Source of the DNA: an uncultured Opitutia bacterium
GTDB taxonomy: Bacteria > Verrucomicrobiota > Verrucomicrobiia > Opitutales > UBA953
Length of the DNA stretch: 7,131 bases
NCBI GenBank assembly: GCA_903882335.1
Contig: CAIRWP010000341.1
Location: 1-7,131, forward strand
Reading direction: 5' to 3'
Part shown: positions 1-6,153 of the stretch, piece by piece
How the letters are laid out: every line of letters begins with the position of its first letter
Numbering within the stretch: position 1 is the first letter of the stretch
Program-made: the position numbers and the translations under genes
Notes under the pieces: generated by a model
Seen by the model: only the letters and a program-made list of their open reading frames with translations
Database searches by the model: none
What the model was told of the DNA's origin: nothing

Positions 1-1152
1 GACACCCTCGAGGCCGCCAAGGCGGCCGGCTTCACGCTGGGCAACGACGCCTTGGTCAATGAACCGACCGCCGCGGCGATTTATTACGCCAGCACCTCGC
101 CCACCAAGCTCCGGGGTAAATACCTGATCTACGACTTCGGCGGTGGCACCTTCGATGCGACGATCCTCGAGGTGGACGGGGACGACATCAAGGTCCTGAC
201 CAGCATGGGCGTCCAACGCCTCGGCGGCAAGGACCTCGACGAGAAACTAGTCGGCCTGATCGGGCAGAAATACACCAAGCTGACCGGCTCCGCCTTCGAC
301 CCGAAGGAGTCCCTGAAGGACATCCAGCTCTGCCGCTGGGACATCGAGCAGCTAAAGCACACCCTCTCCGCGCGGGACAAGGCCTCGGTCGCCCTGCGCT
401 CCAACGACCACGGCATGATGCGGACGGAAGTGACCCGCAATGAGTTCGAGGCCGCGATCTCGACCCTGATCACCCAAGCCGAGTTGGCGGTCGATACCGC
501 CTTGGACAACGCCAAGCTCAAGGCGTCGGACCTCGCGGGGGTTTTCCTGGCCGGCGGCTCGACGCTCGTGCCCGCGGTCGCCCAAAGCGTCGAGCGGCAT
601 CTCGGCATCAAACCCATCTCGCGGGACCCTGTCGGTTCGGTCGCGCTCGGCGCCTGCCTCTACGCCGCCATCCGCAACAAGGCGAAACTCTCCGGGGCCC
701 AGACCGTGGCCGTCGGCTCCAAGAAGGTGCAGGACGTCACCCCGCACTTCTTCGGCACCACCTACCGCGAGCGCCAGTCGGGCAAGGTGATGGTCGAGAC
801 CATCATCCCCAAGGATCGCCCCCTGCCCTGCACCGAAACCAAGAGCTTCTCGCGCGGACGGCATCAGGGACAGTCCATCGTCGTCAGCGTCACCCAAGCG
901 GCGGAAGAACAGAGCGACCCGGATTTCGTGCAGATCATCTGGGAAGGCGAGCTCCAGGGCTTGCCGCTGGTCACCGAGGACACCGAGATCAAGGTGACGT
1001 ATTCCTACGACACCAACGGCATCATGCAGTGCAAGGTCATCGACGTCCTTTCCGGGCTCTCCTTGGACGCCCAGATCGACAAGGCGAAGGGGACCGAGGC
1101 GGATAAGCCCAAGGCCAAGGGCGTGAACATCAAGGACTACACCTTGGACTAA
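1..1152 (+). CDS. Hsp70-family (DnaK-like) chaperone ATPase, 5' truncated by the window edge
   Basis: The reading frame is open from base 1, so the gene begins upstream and 383 residues are visible. By comparison with DnaK, roughly the first 150 residues (phosphate-1 loop and start of the ATPase fold) are missing. Visible Hsp70 landmarks, numbered from base 1, are NEPTAAAI at about 20-27, the phosphate-2 motif DFGGGTFD at 45-52, LGGKDLDEKLV at 74-84, and the adenosine motif AGGSTLVP at about 184-191. VALGACLYAAI at about 214-224 matches the end of the nucleotide-binding domain. A beta-rich part from about 242 to 355 (VTPHFFG, then IIPKDRPLPC) resembles the substrate-binding beta domain. Only a short Lys/Asp-rich tail follows, with no room for DnaK's full alpha-helical lid. 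Expected role: ATP-driven binding of client proteins in the cytoplasm. It precedes the TerB/J-like gene by 8 nt, so they are probably cotranscribed. The lidless form argues against it being the housekeeping DnaK. Confidence 0.93.
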   Translation, partial: DTLEAAKAAGFTLGNDALVNEPTAAAIYYASTSPTKLRGKYLIYDFGGGTFDATILEVDGDDIKVLTSMGVQRLGGKDLDEKLVGLIGQKYTKLTGSAFDPKESLKDIQLCRWDIEQLKHTLSARDKASVALRSNDHGMMRTEVTRNEFEAAISTLITQAELAVDTALDNAKLKASDLAGVFLAGGSTLVPAVAQSVERHLGIKPISRDPVGSVALGACLYAAIRNKAKLSGAQTVAVGSKKVQDVTPHFFGTTYRERQSGKVMVETIIPKDRPLPCTETKSFSRGRHQGQSIVVSVTQAAEEQSDPDFVQIIWEGELQGLPLVTEDTEIKVTYSYDTNGIMQCKVIDVLSGLSLDAQIDKAKGTEADKPKAKGVNIKDYTLD

Positions 1153-1160
1153 ATCGTTCG

Positions 1161-2393
1161 ATGGAAATCTTTTGGATCATCGTCGGGGTGATCGTCGTCG
1201 TCGCCCTGCTCAACGGCAACTCCGACCAGTCGGGTAAGTCCGCCCAAGGGGGGTCGGGCTCGGTCCCCGACCCTTCCCCGCGGGGGAGTTCTCCGCGGCG
1301 GTCCCCTCCGCCCAGCGCCACCATGGGGAATTTCGAGATCCGGGCCTCGGAGAACAAGAACTGGCGTGGCAAAGGCTTGCACGTGCTGGTGTTCGAGGGC
1401 CGTGGCCTGATGCCGGTCAACCGGACGATGGAGATCGAGTTCGTGACCTGGATGCAGGACATCACCGACGACCGCCAGGGCGAGCCTGTCTTCTGCTCGA
1501 TCGATGACTTCCAGCATCACGAGCACCCGGGCTTCCAGTGCGTGCGCGGCGGCGGTACGCTCGCGCCGGACCAAGGTTTCCGCGACTGGGTCGAGGTCGG
1601 CATCGCCCCGGCCGAGTCCTTGTCCTTCCCCGCCTCCGGCACCCGGTCCCTCCGGATCAATTGCTACATCACCGAGAAGACCGCCCCCACCGCGCGGAGG
1701 AGCCTCGTCAGCAACACCTGCAGCCTGTATTTCAACAACACCGAGACCGGCTACAAGGAATGGCAGGGGAAGCGGGTGGAAGCCCTGAAACTCTCCCTGC
1801 GGCTCGGCGTGGCCACCGCCTTCGCGGACGATGACTTCGAGGACTCCGAGGGGAAAGCCATCAAGAGCTGGCTCAAAACTCGGATCGACCGGCTGCCCGA
1901 CGACGAGCAGGCGGAGGCGAAGACCGAACTCAACGATGCCCTGGTCCAGGCTTTCGCCGACGCGCACGCGGGTCGGCTCTCGGTCGACTCGGCGGCGGCA
2001 AGCCTCAGGCAGTCCCCCATCAAACAGGCCAGTTATGATGCCTTGGAACTCTGCACTCTCGTCATGGCGGCCGACGGCGTCATCCACCCCGAGGAACTTC
2101 GCATCATCAACCGGGTCGGTCAGCTCCTGGGCATCGACAACGACGCGATCCGCTCCCTCCGGGATAAGCATGCGCCCGCGGCACAGCCGATGGCCGCGAG
2201 CGACGGCGTGGTGAGCGACGAGATGTTGCTCGGCATCGAAGCCGGCCTCACGCCGGAGCAACTGCGCAAGAAGCTCCGCGAGCTCTTCGGCCGCTACAAC
2301 GCCATGCTGCAGATCGAGAAGGACCGGGATAAGCGCGCGCGCTACCAGGCGATGCTCGACGCCATCGCCCGGCTCACCAGCCGGAGCCGCTGA
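1161..2393 (+). CDS. Membrane-anchored TerB-like protein with a C-terminal J-like segment
   Basis: This 410-residue protein has an N-terminal hydrophobic segment at residues 3-18 (FWIIVGVIVVVALL), probably a membrane anchor. A Ser/Gly/Pro-rich linker covers about 20-53. An unrecognised, probably beta-rich domain spans about 55-200. A helical region at about 208-337 fits TerB, with acidic pairs in two halves: FADDDFEDSEG (221-231) and MAADGVIHPEE (302-312). TerB domains are acidic helical bundles associated with tellurite and other stress responses, and the DjlA co-chaperone pairs one with a J-domain. Here residues 354-405 (EMLLGI, TPEQLRKKLRELFGRYN, then KRARYQAMLDAIARL) also resemble a J-domain, but the HPD position reads like YNAM. 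ATG 1161 lies 8 nt after the Hsp70 stop with no clear Shine-Dalgarno. I infer a membrane-tethered partner of the Hsp70. TerB is likely; the J-like reading is tentative. Confidence 0.85.
   Translation: MEIFWIIVGVIVVVALLNGNSDQSGKSAQGGSGSVPDPSPRGSSPRRSPPPSATMGNFEIRASENKNWRGKGLHVLVFEGRGLMPVNRTMEIEFVTWMQDITDDRQGEPVFCSIDDFQHHEHPGFQCVRGGGTLAPDQGFRDWVEVGIAPAESLSFPASGTRSLRINCYITEKTAPTARRSLVSNTCSLYFNNTETGYKEWQGKRVEALKLSLRLGVATAFADDDFEDSEGKAIKSWLKTRIDRLPDDEQAEAKTELNDALVQAFADAHAGRLSVDSAAASLRQSPIKQASYDALELCTLVMAADGVIHPEELRIINRVGQLLGIDNDAIRSLRDKHAPAAQPMAASDGVVSDEMLLGIEAGLTPEQLRKKLRELFGRYNAMLQIEKDRDKRARYQAMLDAIARLTSRSR
1251..1285. other. Strong GC hairpin plus palindrome in the linker codons of the TerB gene
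   Basis: GGGTCGGG (1251-1258) pairs perfectly with CCCGACCC (1266-1273) across a 7-nt loop. Three bases later follows the 10-bp palindrome CCCCGCGGGG (1276-1285). Both lie in the Ser/Gly/Pro-rich linker just after the membrane anchor codons. They could slow ribosomes or RNA polymerase after the anchor is made, or simply reflect G/C-rich linker codons. Confidence 0.4.
2383..2386 (+). promoter_or_regulatory. Shine-Dalgarno GGAG for the M48 peptidase gene
   Basis: GGAG ends 9 nt before ATG 2396 and lies inside the last codons of the preceding gene. It supports ATG 2396 as the start and coupled translation of the two genes. It is one of only two clear motifs of this kind in the window. Confidence 0.5.
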
Positions 2394-2395
2394 AC

Positions 2396-3538
2396 ATGTC
2401 CGACCCTTCCGCCACCCTGACCGACTGCCGGCGGCGCCTCGCGCCCTGCCTGTTCCGCATCCCCGAACCCGAGCTCAGCCGGCAGCTCAGCGCGGAGGCC
2501 ACCCTGCGCGACGGCAGCCTCTCCTCTCACATGCTGCGGGTGACGGCGCAACTCGTACCCTCCGTCGAGAACTCGGTGCTCCAAGCCTGCCAGAACCTCG
2601 GCTTCCCCCGCGACATCCTCGACGTCTACGTCAAGCCCAACCACGACATCGGCGCCTTCAGCGGTCGGGATGGCAGCCGCGCGGTGGTGCTGATCAACTC
2701 CCTCATGGTCGAGATCTCGGACCAGGACGAACTAGCTTACGTCATCGGGCATGAGCTGGGACACTTCCTAGTGCCGGAGGCCAACCTGACGGACCCGCGC
2801 CGTTCCATCGAGGGCTGCATGCTCTCGCGCAACTCCGAGTTCACCATGGATCGCATCGGCCTCATCGCTTGCCGTAAAGTGGACAAGGCCGTCTCCGCGA
2901 AGCTGAAACTCTTGAGCGGGCTGACCAGCCAACACCTCCGGATGGACGCGAACGCGCTGGTGGCGCAATGGCGCGAAGTGGCCCAATCCCCCGATTTCGG
3001 GAAGTCGCACCTCCACGCGACCCACCCGCCGCCCGGCTTCCGGGCCAAAGCCCTCATCCAGTTCTTCGGCTCGGACGCCTACGCCGCCGCGACCGGTCTG
3101 ACCGGCGGCGAACCGATCGCACAGGTCAACGAGGCCATCGGAGCGGAACTCGACCGTCTCATCGACGACCAGGCCCGCCTGCTCATCGCCGATAAATTGA
3201 ACAAGCTCTCCGGCTGGCTCTGCGCCTTCGTCGCCAGCCGCGGCATCAAACTGCGCCTGGCCGACCTGCGGCACGGCCTCTGCAAAGCCCCCAGCGACAT
3301 CGTGGAGAAGTGCCTGACCATCGTGCTGCAGGACACCCCGGAGGCGAGTCGTGGCAAGGTGGGCAACGACAAGCTGATCGCCGCGCTCCAGGATGCCTGT
3401 CAGCTTGCGCCCGGGCATACCCGGATGTACCTGCAGTCCGTCGCCAACGCGAGCGCCGAACTCGGCCCGCTGCTCCAGCAACTCGACGGCATGACCCGAC
3501 AGCAAGGGATTGTCGTCCTGCCGCCGCCCGCCGGCTGA
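2396..3538 (+). CDS. M48-family zinc metallopeptidase, soluble
   Basis: This 380-residue protein has the gluzincin motif HELGH at residues 119-123 (His119 and His123 as zinc ligands, Glu120 catalytic). The downstream glutamate ligand is Glu148 in NSEFTMDRIGL, matching the M48 pattern E-x3-D-R-x-G. THPPPGFRAKAL at 209-220 matches the M48 signature THPP-x3-R. The core before the active site (VYVKPNHDIGAFSGRDG, then VVLINSLM) also fits the family. Unlike HtpX it has no obvious membrane segments or signal peptide, so it is probably cytosolic. The part after residue 240 is helical, not recognised, and longer than a minimal M48 domain. The start lies 2 nt after the TerB gene stop, with a GGAG at 2383-2386 as ribosome binding site, so translation is likely coupled. 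Expected activity is cleavage of misfolded or specific proteins. Placement behind an Hsp70 suggests clients may be passed from chaperone to protease, which is inference. Confidence 0.92.
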   Translation: MSDPSATLTDCRRRLAPCLFRIPEPELSRQLSAEATLRDGSLSSHMLRVTAQLVPSVENSVLQACQNLGFPRDILDVYVKPNHDIGAFSGRDGSRAVVLINSLMVEISDQDELAYVIGHELGHFLVPEANLTDPRRSIEGCMLSRNSEFTMDRIGLIACRKVDKAVSAKLKLLSGLTSQHLRMDANALVAQWREVAQSPDFGKSHLHATHPPPGFRAKALIQFFGSDAYAAATGLTGGEPIAQVNEAIGAELDRLIDDQARLLIADKLNKLSGWLCAFVASRGIKLRLADLRHGLCKAPSDIVEKCLTIVLQDTPEASRGKVGNDKLIAALQDACQLAPGHTRMYLQSVANASAELGPLLQQLDGMTRQQGIVVLPPPAG

Positions 3539-3562
3539 GTCCGGCGCGGACCTCCGGCTCAG
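3535..3562. terminator. Weak inverted repeat between convergent genes
   Basis: The M48 gene and the minus-strand gene converge with only 20 nt between their stop codons. GTCCG (3539-3543) and CGGAC (3547-3551) form a perfect 5-bp stem with a GCG loop. CTGA (3535-3538) can extend it by pairing with TCAG (3559-3562) across a bulge, which takes in both stop codons. No T-run follows on either strand, so this is not a classic intrinsic terminator. It may only limit read-through, or be chance in GC-rich DNA. Confidence 0.22.
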
Positions 3563-4068
3563 GCTGGCCGCCAAACGGCCAGATCGGCAAAAAGCGGTTG
3601 ATGCGCGGCGTCGAGGCACGCCCCCTTGAACCAGACTTGCCTGGGGGCGGAAGGCGCGAACCCCCCGAACCAAGCCAAGGCCATGGGCACCAGGCGTCGC
3701 TCGTAGTCCCACAATGAGGCGCCGCGAGTTCCCTGCTCCCCCGCCCAAGCGACGAAAGCGGCAAGTTCCGCCTCGAAAAAACGCAGCAACGGACCGTCGA
3801 GGCCCATCCCGCCGCGGAAGCCGACTTCATAGGAGTACAAGTAAGCGCCACCGAGATGCCGACCGAAGTCGGCAAAGTCCGTGTTGTCCTGCCTGAAGCC
3901 CGAGGGAAAACGATACTGATCGGGACGAGCCAGCAGCATGGACTCGCGGACGATGACGAGGTAATACCAGGAAAGCATCGCGTGAACGCGGGCCGCTTCA
4001 TCGGCGCCAGGAGACGTCAGCCGCCGCATCCGCGCGGCTTCCGCGAACCAGAGGTATCCGCCCGTCAT
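3559..4068 (-). CDS. Hypothetical protein, 169 residues, aromatic-rich
   Basis: I do not recognise this protein. I chose the ATG at 4068 because it overlaps the upstream stop as ATGA (start 4068-4066, stop 4067-4065), the usual layout for coupled translation. An ATG at 4089 would add seven residues (176 in total) and cannot be excluded. The sequence has many Trp, Tyr and Phe residues. A moderately hydrophobic helix lies at about 30-47 (AMLSWYYLVIVRESMLLA), with another at about 92-112 around LLRFFEAELAAFVAWAG. Neither is clearly a membrane span. Conserved-looking stretches are FRQDNTDFADFGRHLGGAY (58-76) and SLWDYERRLVPMALAWF (118-134). There is no signal peptide. It follows a small two-span membrane protein and runs towards the M48 gene. 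The frame has normal amino acid composition, unlike the out-of-frame translations around it, so I consider it real. Confidence 0.72.
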   Translation of the reverse strand: MTGGYLWFAEAARMRRLTSPGADEAARVHAMLSWYYLVIVRESMLLARPDQYRFPSGFRQDNTDFADFGRHLGGAYLYSYEVGFRGGMGLDGPLLRFFEAELAAFVAWAGEQGTRGASLWDYERRLVPMALAWFGGFAPSAPRQVWFKGACLDAAHQPLFADLAVWRPA

Positions 4069-4250
4069 GACCCGAAGACCGCCTTGCACCCCTTACCGAG
4101 GGCGCCTAGCACCACCATGAACACGATGAATCCCAGGCAGCCGGCGGCATAATTCCCCCAGCCACCGGCTCTCTCGGCCTTGGCGTTGATCACGGCCAGG
4201 ATGAACAAGCCGAACAGCACCATGCAGACGATTTCACCGGGGTTTTCCAT
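4065..4250 (-). CDS. Small membrane protein, 61 residues, two predicted transmembrane segments
   Basis: No family is recognised. Two hydrophobic stretches, at about residues 7-23 (IVCMVLFGLFILAVINA) and 34-52 (YAAGCLGFIVFMVVLGALG), are separated by a short polar loop (KAERAGGWGN) and followed by a basic tail (KGCKAVFGS). This is a compact hairpin membrane protein. Positive charges occur in the loop and at the C-terminus, so the topology is not obvious. A GGGAG at 4267-4263 on the minus strand lies 12 nt before the ATG, a slightly distant ribosome binding site. Its stop overlaps the start of the next gene as ATGA, so the two are very probably one operon. It may tether or partner the downstream protein; nothing in the sequence shows the task. 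Confidence 0.75.
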   Translation of the reverse strand: MENPGEIVCMVLFGLFILAVINAKAERAGGWGNYAAGCLGFIVFMVVLGALGKGCKAVFGS

Positions 4251-4262
4251 GGTGGGACGATT

Positions 4263-4267
4263 CTCCC
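4263..4267 (-). promoter_or_regulatory. Shine-Dalgarno GGGAG for the small membrane protein gene
   Basis: Read on the minus strand, GGGAG lies 12 nt before ATG 4250. The spacing is longer than ideal, but the purine run stands out in this pyrimidine-rich leader. Confidence 0.4.
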
Positions 4268-4303
4268 TTCCCGGACGCCTCGGTCAAACCGATTTCCGGA
4301 CCG

Positions 4304-4353
4304 ATGTTACTTAAAATAGTTTATAACACGTCTTGAAAGAAGACTTCATTATT
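4304..4353. promoter_or_regulatory. AT-rich divergent promoter region
   Basis: The gap 4251-4396 separates divergent gene sets, and its centre is the most AT-rich stretch of the window. On the minus strand TGTTATAAA (4328-4320) reads as an extended -10 element and would give a leader of about 60 nt before ATG 4250. On the plus strand TATAAC (4322-4327) or TAAAAT (4312-4317) could serve as a -10 for the gene at 4397. None has a good -35 at normal spacing. A small inverted repeat, GTCTT (4330-4334) with AAGAC (4340-4344), lies beside these boxes and could be a protein-binding site. Position and composition favour a promoter; the exact boxes are uncertain. Confidence 0.4.
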
Positions 4354-4396
4354 GCGGCGCGGGTCCGAAGCACGGACACTTGCCCCACCCCGCCCC

Positions 4397-4795
4397 ATGC
4401 GCGATTACAACGAATTCTACTTGTTCCTCGGCGTACATCCCAGCGCCGATCAGACCGAGATAGCCCGGGCCTATCAGGCGACGATCGGTGACGCCCGCCG
4501 CCAGGGGGGCTTCCTACTGCACATGGTCGAATCAGCCTACCGCTGCCTTTCCCAGCCAACCAGCCGTGCCCAATATGATACCGGTACCTACCCTCGGGAT
4601 GTACGGATCGCCGTCCTCCGCGAGTCCAACGAACGCGAGGGACGTACCGCTGAATTCGACGCCTTCCCTCGCTTGCGCAAGATCCACTTCTACCAGGCGA
4701 TCTTTGACGACGAGGATGTCACCGTACAGTTCGAGCTGCTGCCCAACGGCAAGTGGAGGAACACCAAGACCGGGGAAATCGTCGATCAAATCTGA
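4397..4795 (+). CDS. J-domain-like protein lacking the HPD motif
   Basis: ATG 4397 is chosen as the start because MRDYNEFYLFLGV is the usual opening of a J-domain; a TTG at 4352 would add 15 unlikely residues. The product has 132 residues. Residues 1-63 follow the J-domain helix order: helix I around YNEFYLFLGV, then PSADQTEIARAYQATI as helix II, MVESAYRCLS as helix III, and TSRAQYDTG, the typical end (SRAxYD). The loop between helices II and III reads GDARRQGG, so the His-Pro-Asp that stimulates Hsp70 ATPase activity in canonical J-proteins is absent. Residues 64-132 are a separate, probably beta-containing tail (VTVQFELLPNGKW, then TGEIVDQI) of unknown role. No membrane segment or signal is seen. 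It is the first gene of a plus-strand run whose next members are Sel1-repeat genes. It may bind Hsp70 without stimulating ATPase, or use the fold as an adaptor. Confidence 0.85.
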   Translation: MRDYNEFYLFLGVHPSADQTEIARAYQATIGDARRQGGFLLHMVESAYRCLSQPTSRAQYDTGTYPRDVRIAVLRESNEREGRTAEFDAFPRLRKIHFYQAIFDDEDVTVQFELLPNGKWRNTKTGEIVDQI

Positions 4796-4812
4796 GACCT
4801 GCCCTCAAACCA

Positions 4813-5436
4813 ATGAGCCATCAACCTTTTGATTATGAGCAAGCTAGCATGGAGAGCTTGCGGGCCAGGGCGGCCCTTCTTGATGTTGAGGCGATGAACA
4901 GCTTGGGGTGGCGCTACGGGCAGGGCGAAGGGGTCCAGGTCGACCGGGCCGAGGCAAACCGCTGGTACGCGCAATCTGCGGCATTGGGCAACGCCGAAGG
5001 ACTCTACAACTACGGTGTTCGACATGTGAATGGCGACCTCGGGAGAATCGATCCCGTCGAGGCTTGCCGGCTCTGGCATCAGGCCGCGGCGAAAAACCAT
5101 GCGTGTGCGATGGGCAATCTTTGTATCTCATTCATGCATGGCAACGGCGTGCCCCAGGATTATGCGCAAGCCAGGGCCTGGGCGCTCCGTTCGGCCAATA
5201 CGGACGAGCCCAGGGCGATGGCCCTCATGGGCAACTTCTACCACCAGGGCCTGGGCACGCCCGTGGATAAGATCGAAGCGATGGCTTGGTACATGCTTTC
5301 CATCGACCGGACGCCTGATGCGGCCCCGGCCATGCGGGTCCTGATGCGGGAAATCGGCCCGGCTGGGCTGGCCCGAGCCCAAGCCCGGGCCAGCGAACTC
5401 CGGAAAGACATCCGTCCGTCGACCCACCACGACTGA
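4813..5436 (+). CDS. Sel1-repeat protein, four repeats
   Basis: Start ATG 4813 (MSHQPFDYEQ) lies 17 nt after the J-like gene. An upstream in-frame start at 4753 would overlap that gene and add unlikely residues. The 207-residue product has four tandem Sel1-like (TPR-related) repeats of exactly 36 residues, at about 25-60, 61-96, 97-132 and 133-168. The first shows the family pattern well: AMNSLGWRYGQGEGV, then AEANRWYAQSAALGN. The third has the typical HGNGVPQD turn, while the second and fourth are more divergent. A helical C-terminal cap (about 175-200) follows. Sel1 repeats form alpha solenoids that bind other proteins, often as adaptors in signalling or stress responses. There is no signal peptide, so a cytoplasmic location is likely. 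It sits between a J-like gene and a second Sel1 gene and probably acts with them. Confidence 0.9.
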   Translation: MSHQPFDYEQASMESLRARAALLDVEAMNSLGWRYGQGEGVQVDRAEANRWYAQSAALGNAEGLYNYGVRHVNGDLGRIDPVEACRLWHQAAAKNHACAMGNLCISFMHGNGVPQDYAQARAWALRSANTDEPRAMALMGNFYHQGLGTPVDKIEAMAWYMLSIDRTPDAAPAMRVLMREIGPAGLARAQARASELRKDIRPSTHHD

Positions 5437-5444
5437 CCCCGCGC

Positions 5445-6137
5445 TTGGACCACTTCAACCGTATCGATGACACCGGGGTTGAGGCCAATGCCGCGGCCGG
5501 CGACCCTGTAGCCCAAACTCGCCTCGGCGTGCTCTACGCACGCGGACAGGGTCGGCCGCGCGATTTCCAGGAGGCCCTCCGGTGGTGGAAGCTCGCGGCA
5601 GCTCAAGGCCACGCGGACGCCATGTGCAACCTCGGCAACCTGCACGACATGGAGGATCACTACCCGCAAGACCACGCCGAGGCCGCCCGCTGGTATCGTC
5701 TGGCGGCCGAACGCGGCCATCGCAAGGCGCAGTTCAACCTCGGTATCAAGCTCGAGCATGCGCAGGGAGTGCCTCGCGACATGACCGAGGCCGCCCGCTG
5801 GTTCCGGGCCGCGGCCGACCAAGGGGATCAGCAGGCCCAATTCAACTTCGGGCTTCAATGTGTCCAAGGCAATGGCGTCCCCCGGGATAGCACCCTCGCA
5901 GCCCGCTACTTTAAGATGGGAGCCGAGGCCGGCGAACGGGCCTGCCAGAACAGTTTGGCCGTCCTCCATGCCACCGGCGACGGCGTGCCCTTGGACAAGA
6001 CCCGGGCGTATGCGCTCTGGACCGCGGCGCTCCGCAAAGGCGATGGGCAAGCTTCACGCAACCGAGACCACCTGCGCCAAACCATGAGCTCCGACGAAGT
6101 GCGACGTGCCGAGGAGTTGGCTGCCATTTTCAAATAA
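5445..6137 (+). CDS. Sel1-repeat protein, five repeats, apparent TTG start
   Basis: The product has 230 residues. The only in-frame common start near the first repeat is TTG 5445, 8 nt after the previous stop, with no ATG or GTG in the leader and no clear Shine-Dalgarno. Five consecutive Sel1 repeats of exactly 36 residues lie at about 21-56, 57-92, 93-128, 129-164 and 165-200. Examples are LGVLYARGQGRPRDFQEALR, EAARWYRLAAERGH and GNGVPRDSTLAARYF. The repeats are closer to consensus than those of the preceding gene. The C-terminus ends in a helix (SSDEVRRAEELAAIFK) typical of Sel1 caps. It lacks a signal peptide. The two adjacent Sel1 genes differ in frame and repeat number; they probably arose by duplication and then diverged, or are two parts of one adaptor set. 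Their partners are unknown. Confidence 0.88.
   Translation: MDHFNRIDDTGVEANAAAGDPVAQTRLGVLYARGQGRPRDFQEALRWWKLAAAQGHADAMCNLGNLHDMEDHYPQDHAEAARWYRLAAERGHRKAQFNLGIKLEHAQGVPRDMTEAARWFRAAADQGDQQAQFNFGLQCVQGNGVPRDSTLAARYFKMGAEAGERACQNSLAVLHATGDGVPLDKTRAYALWTAALRKGDGQASRNRDHLRQTMSSDEVRRAEELAAIFK
5677..5802 (+). repeat. 18-bp direct repeat, offset 108 bp, inside the Sel1 gene
   Basis: The same 18 bases occur at 5677-5694 and 5785-5802. The offset of 108 bp equals 36 codons, one Sel1 repeat. Both copies encode the EAARW core of consecutive repeats. Identity at DNA level, including third codon positions, suggests fairly recent copying of a repeat unit or gene conversion. Confidence 0.75.
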
Positions 6138-6153
6138 TTTCCAGCGACTCACC

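Noticed and set aside
52..54. TTG at 52 as the start of the Hsp70 gene
   Set aside because: The frame is open from base 1 with Hsp70-like sequence before the NEPTAAA motif, so the gene starts outside the window.
1149..2261. Long minus-strand open frame (370 codons) opposite the TerB gene
   Set aside because: The translation is Gly/Arg/Glu-rich low complexity, typical of the antisense of GC-rich coding DNA. The plus strand has recognisable domains.
2768..3748. Minus-strand open frame (326 codons) opposite the M48 gene
   Set aside because: It has no recognisable motif, is Arg/Gly/Ala-rich, and lies opposite the zinc-site codons of a clear M48 gene.
4352..4396. TTG 4352 as the start of the J-like gene
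   Set aside because: The 15 extra residues are Arg/Pro-rich and lie in the leader. J-domain similarity begins at ATG 4397.
5238..6050. Minus-strand open frame (270 codons) opposite the Sel1 genes
   Set aside because: Its apparent periodic sequence mirrors the Sel1 repeats on the real strand.
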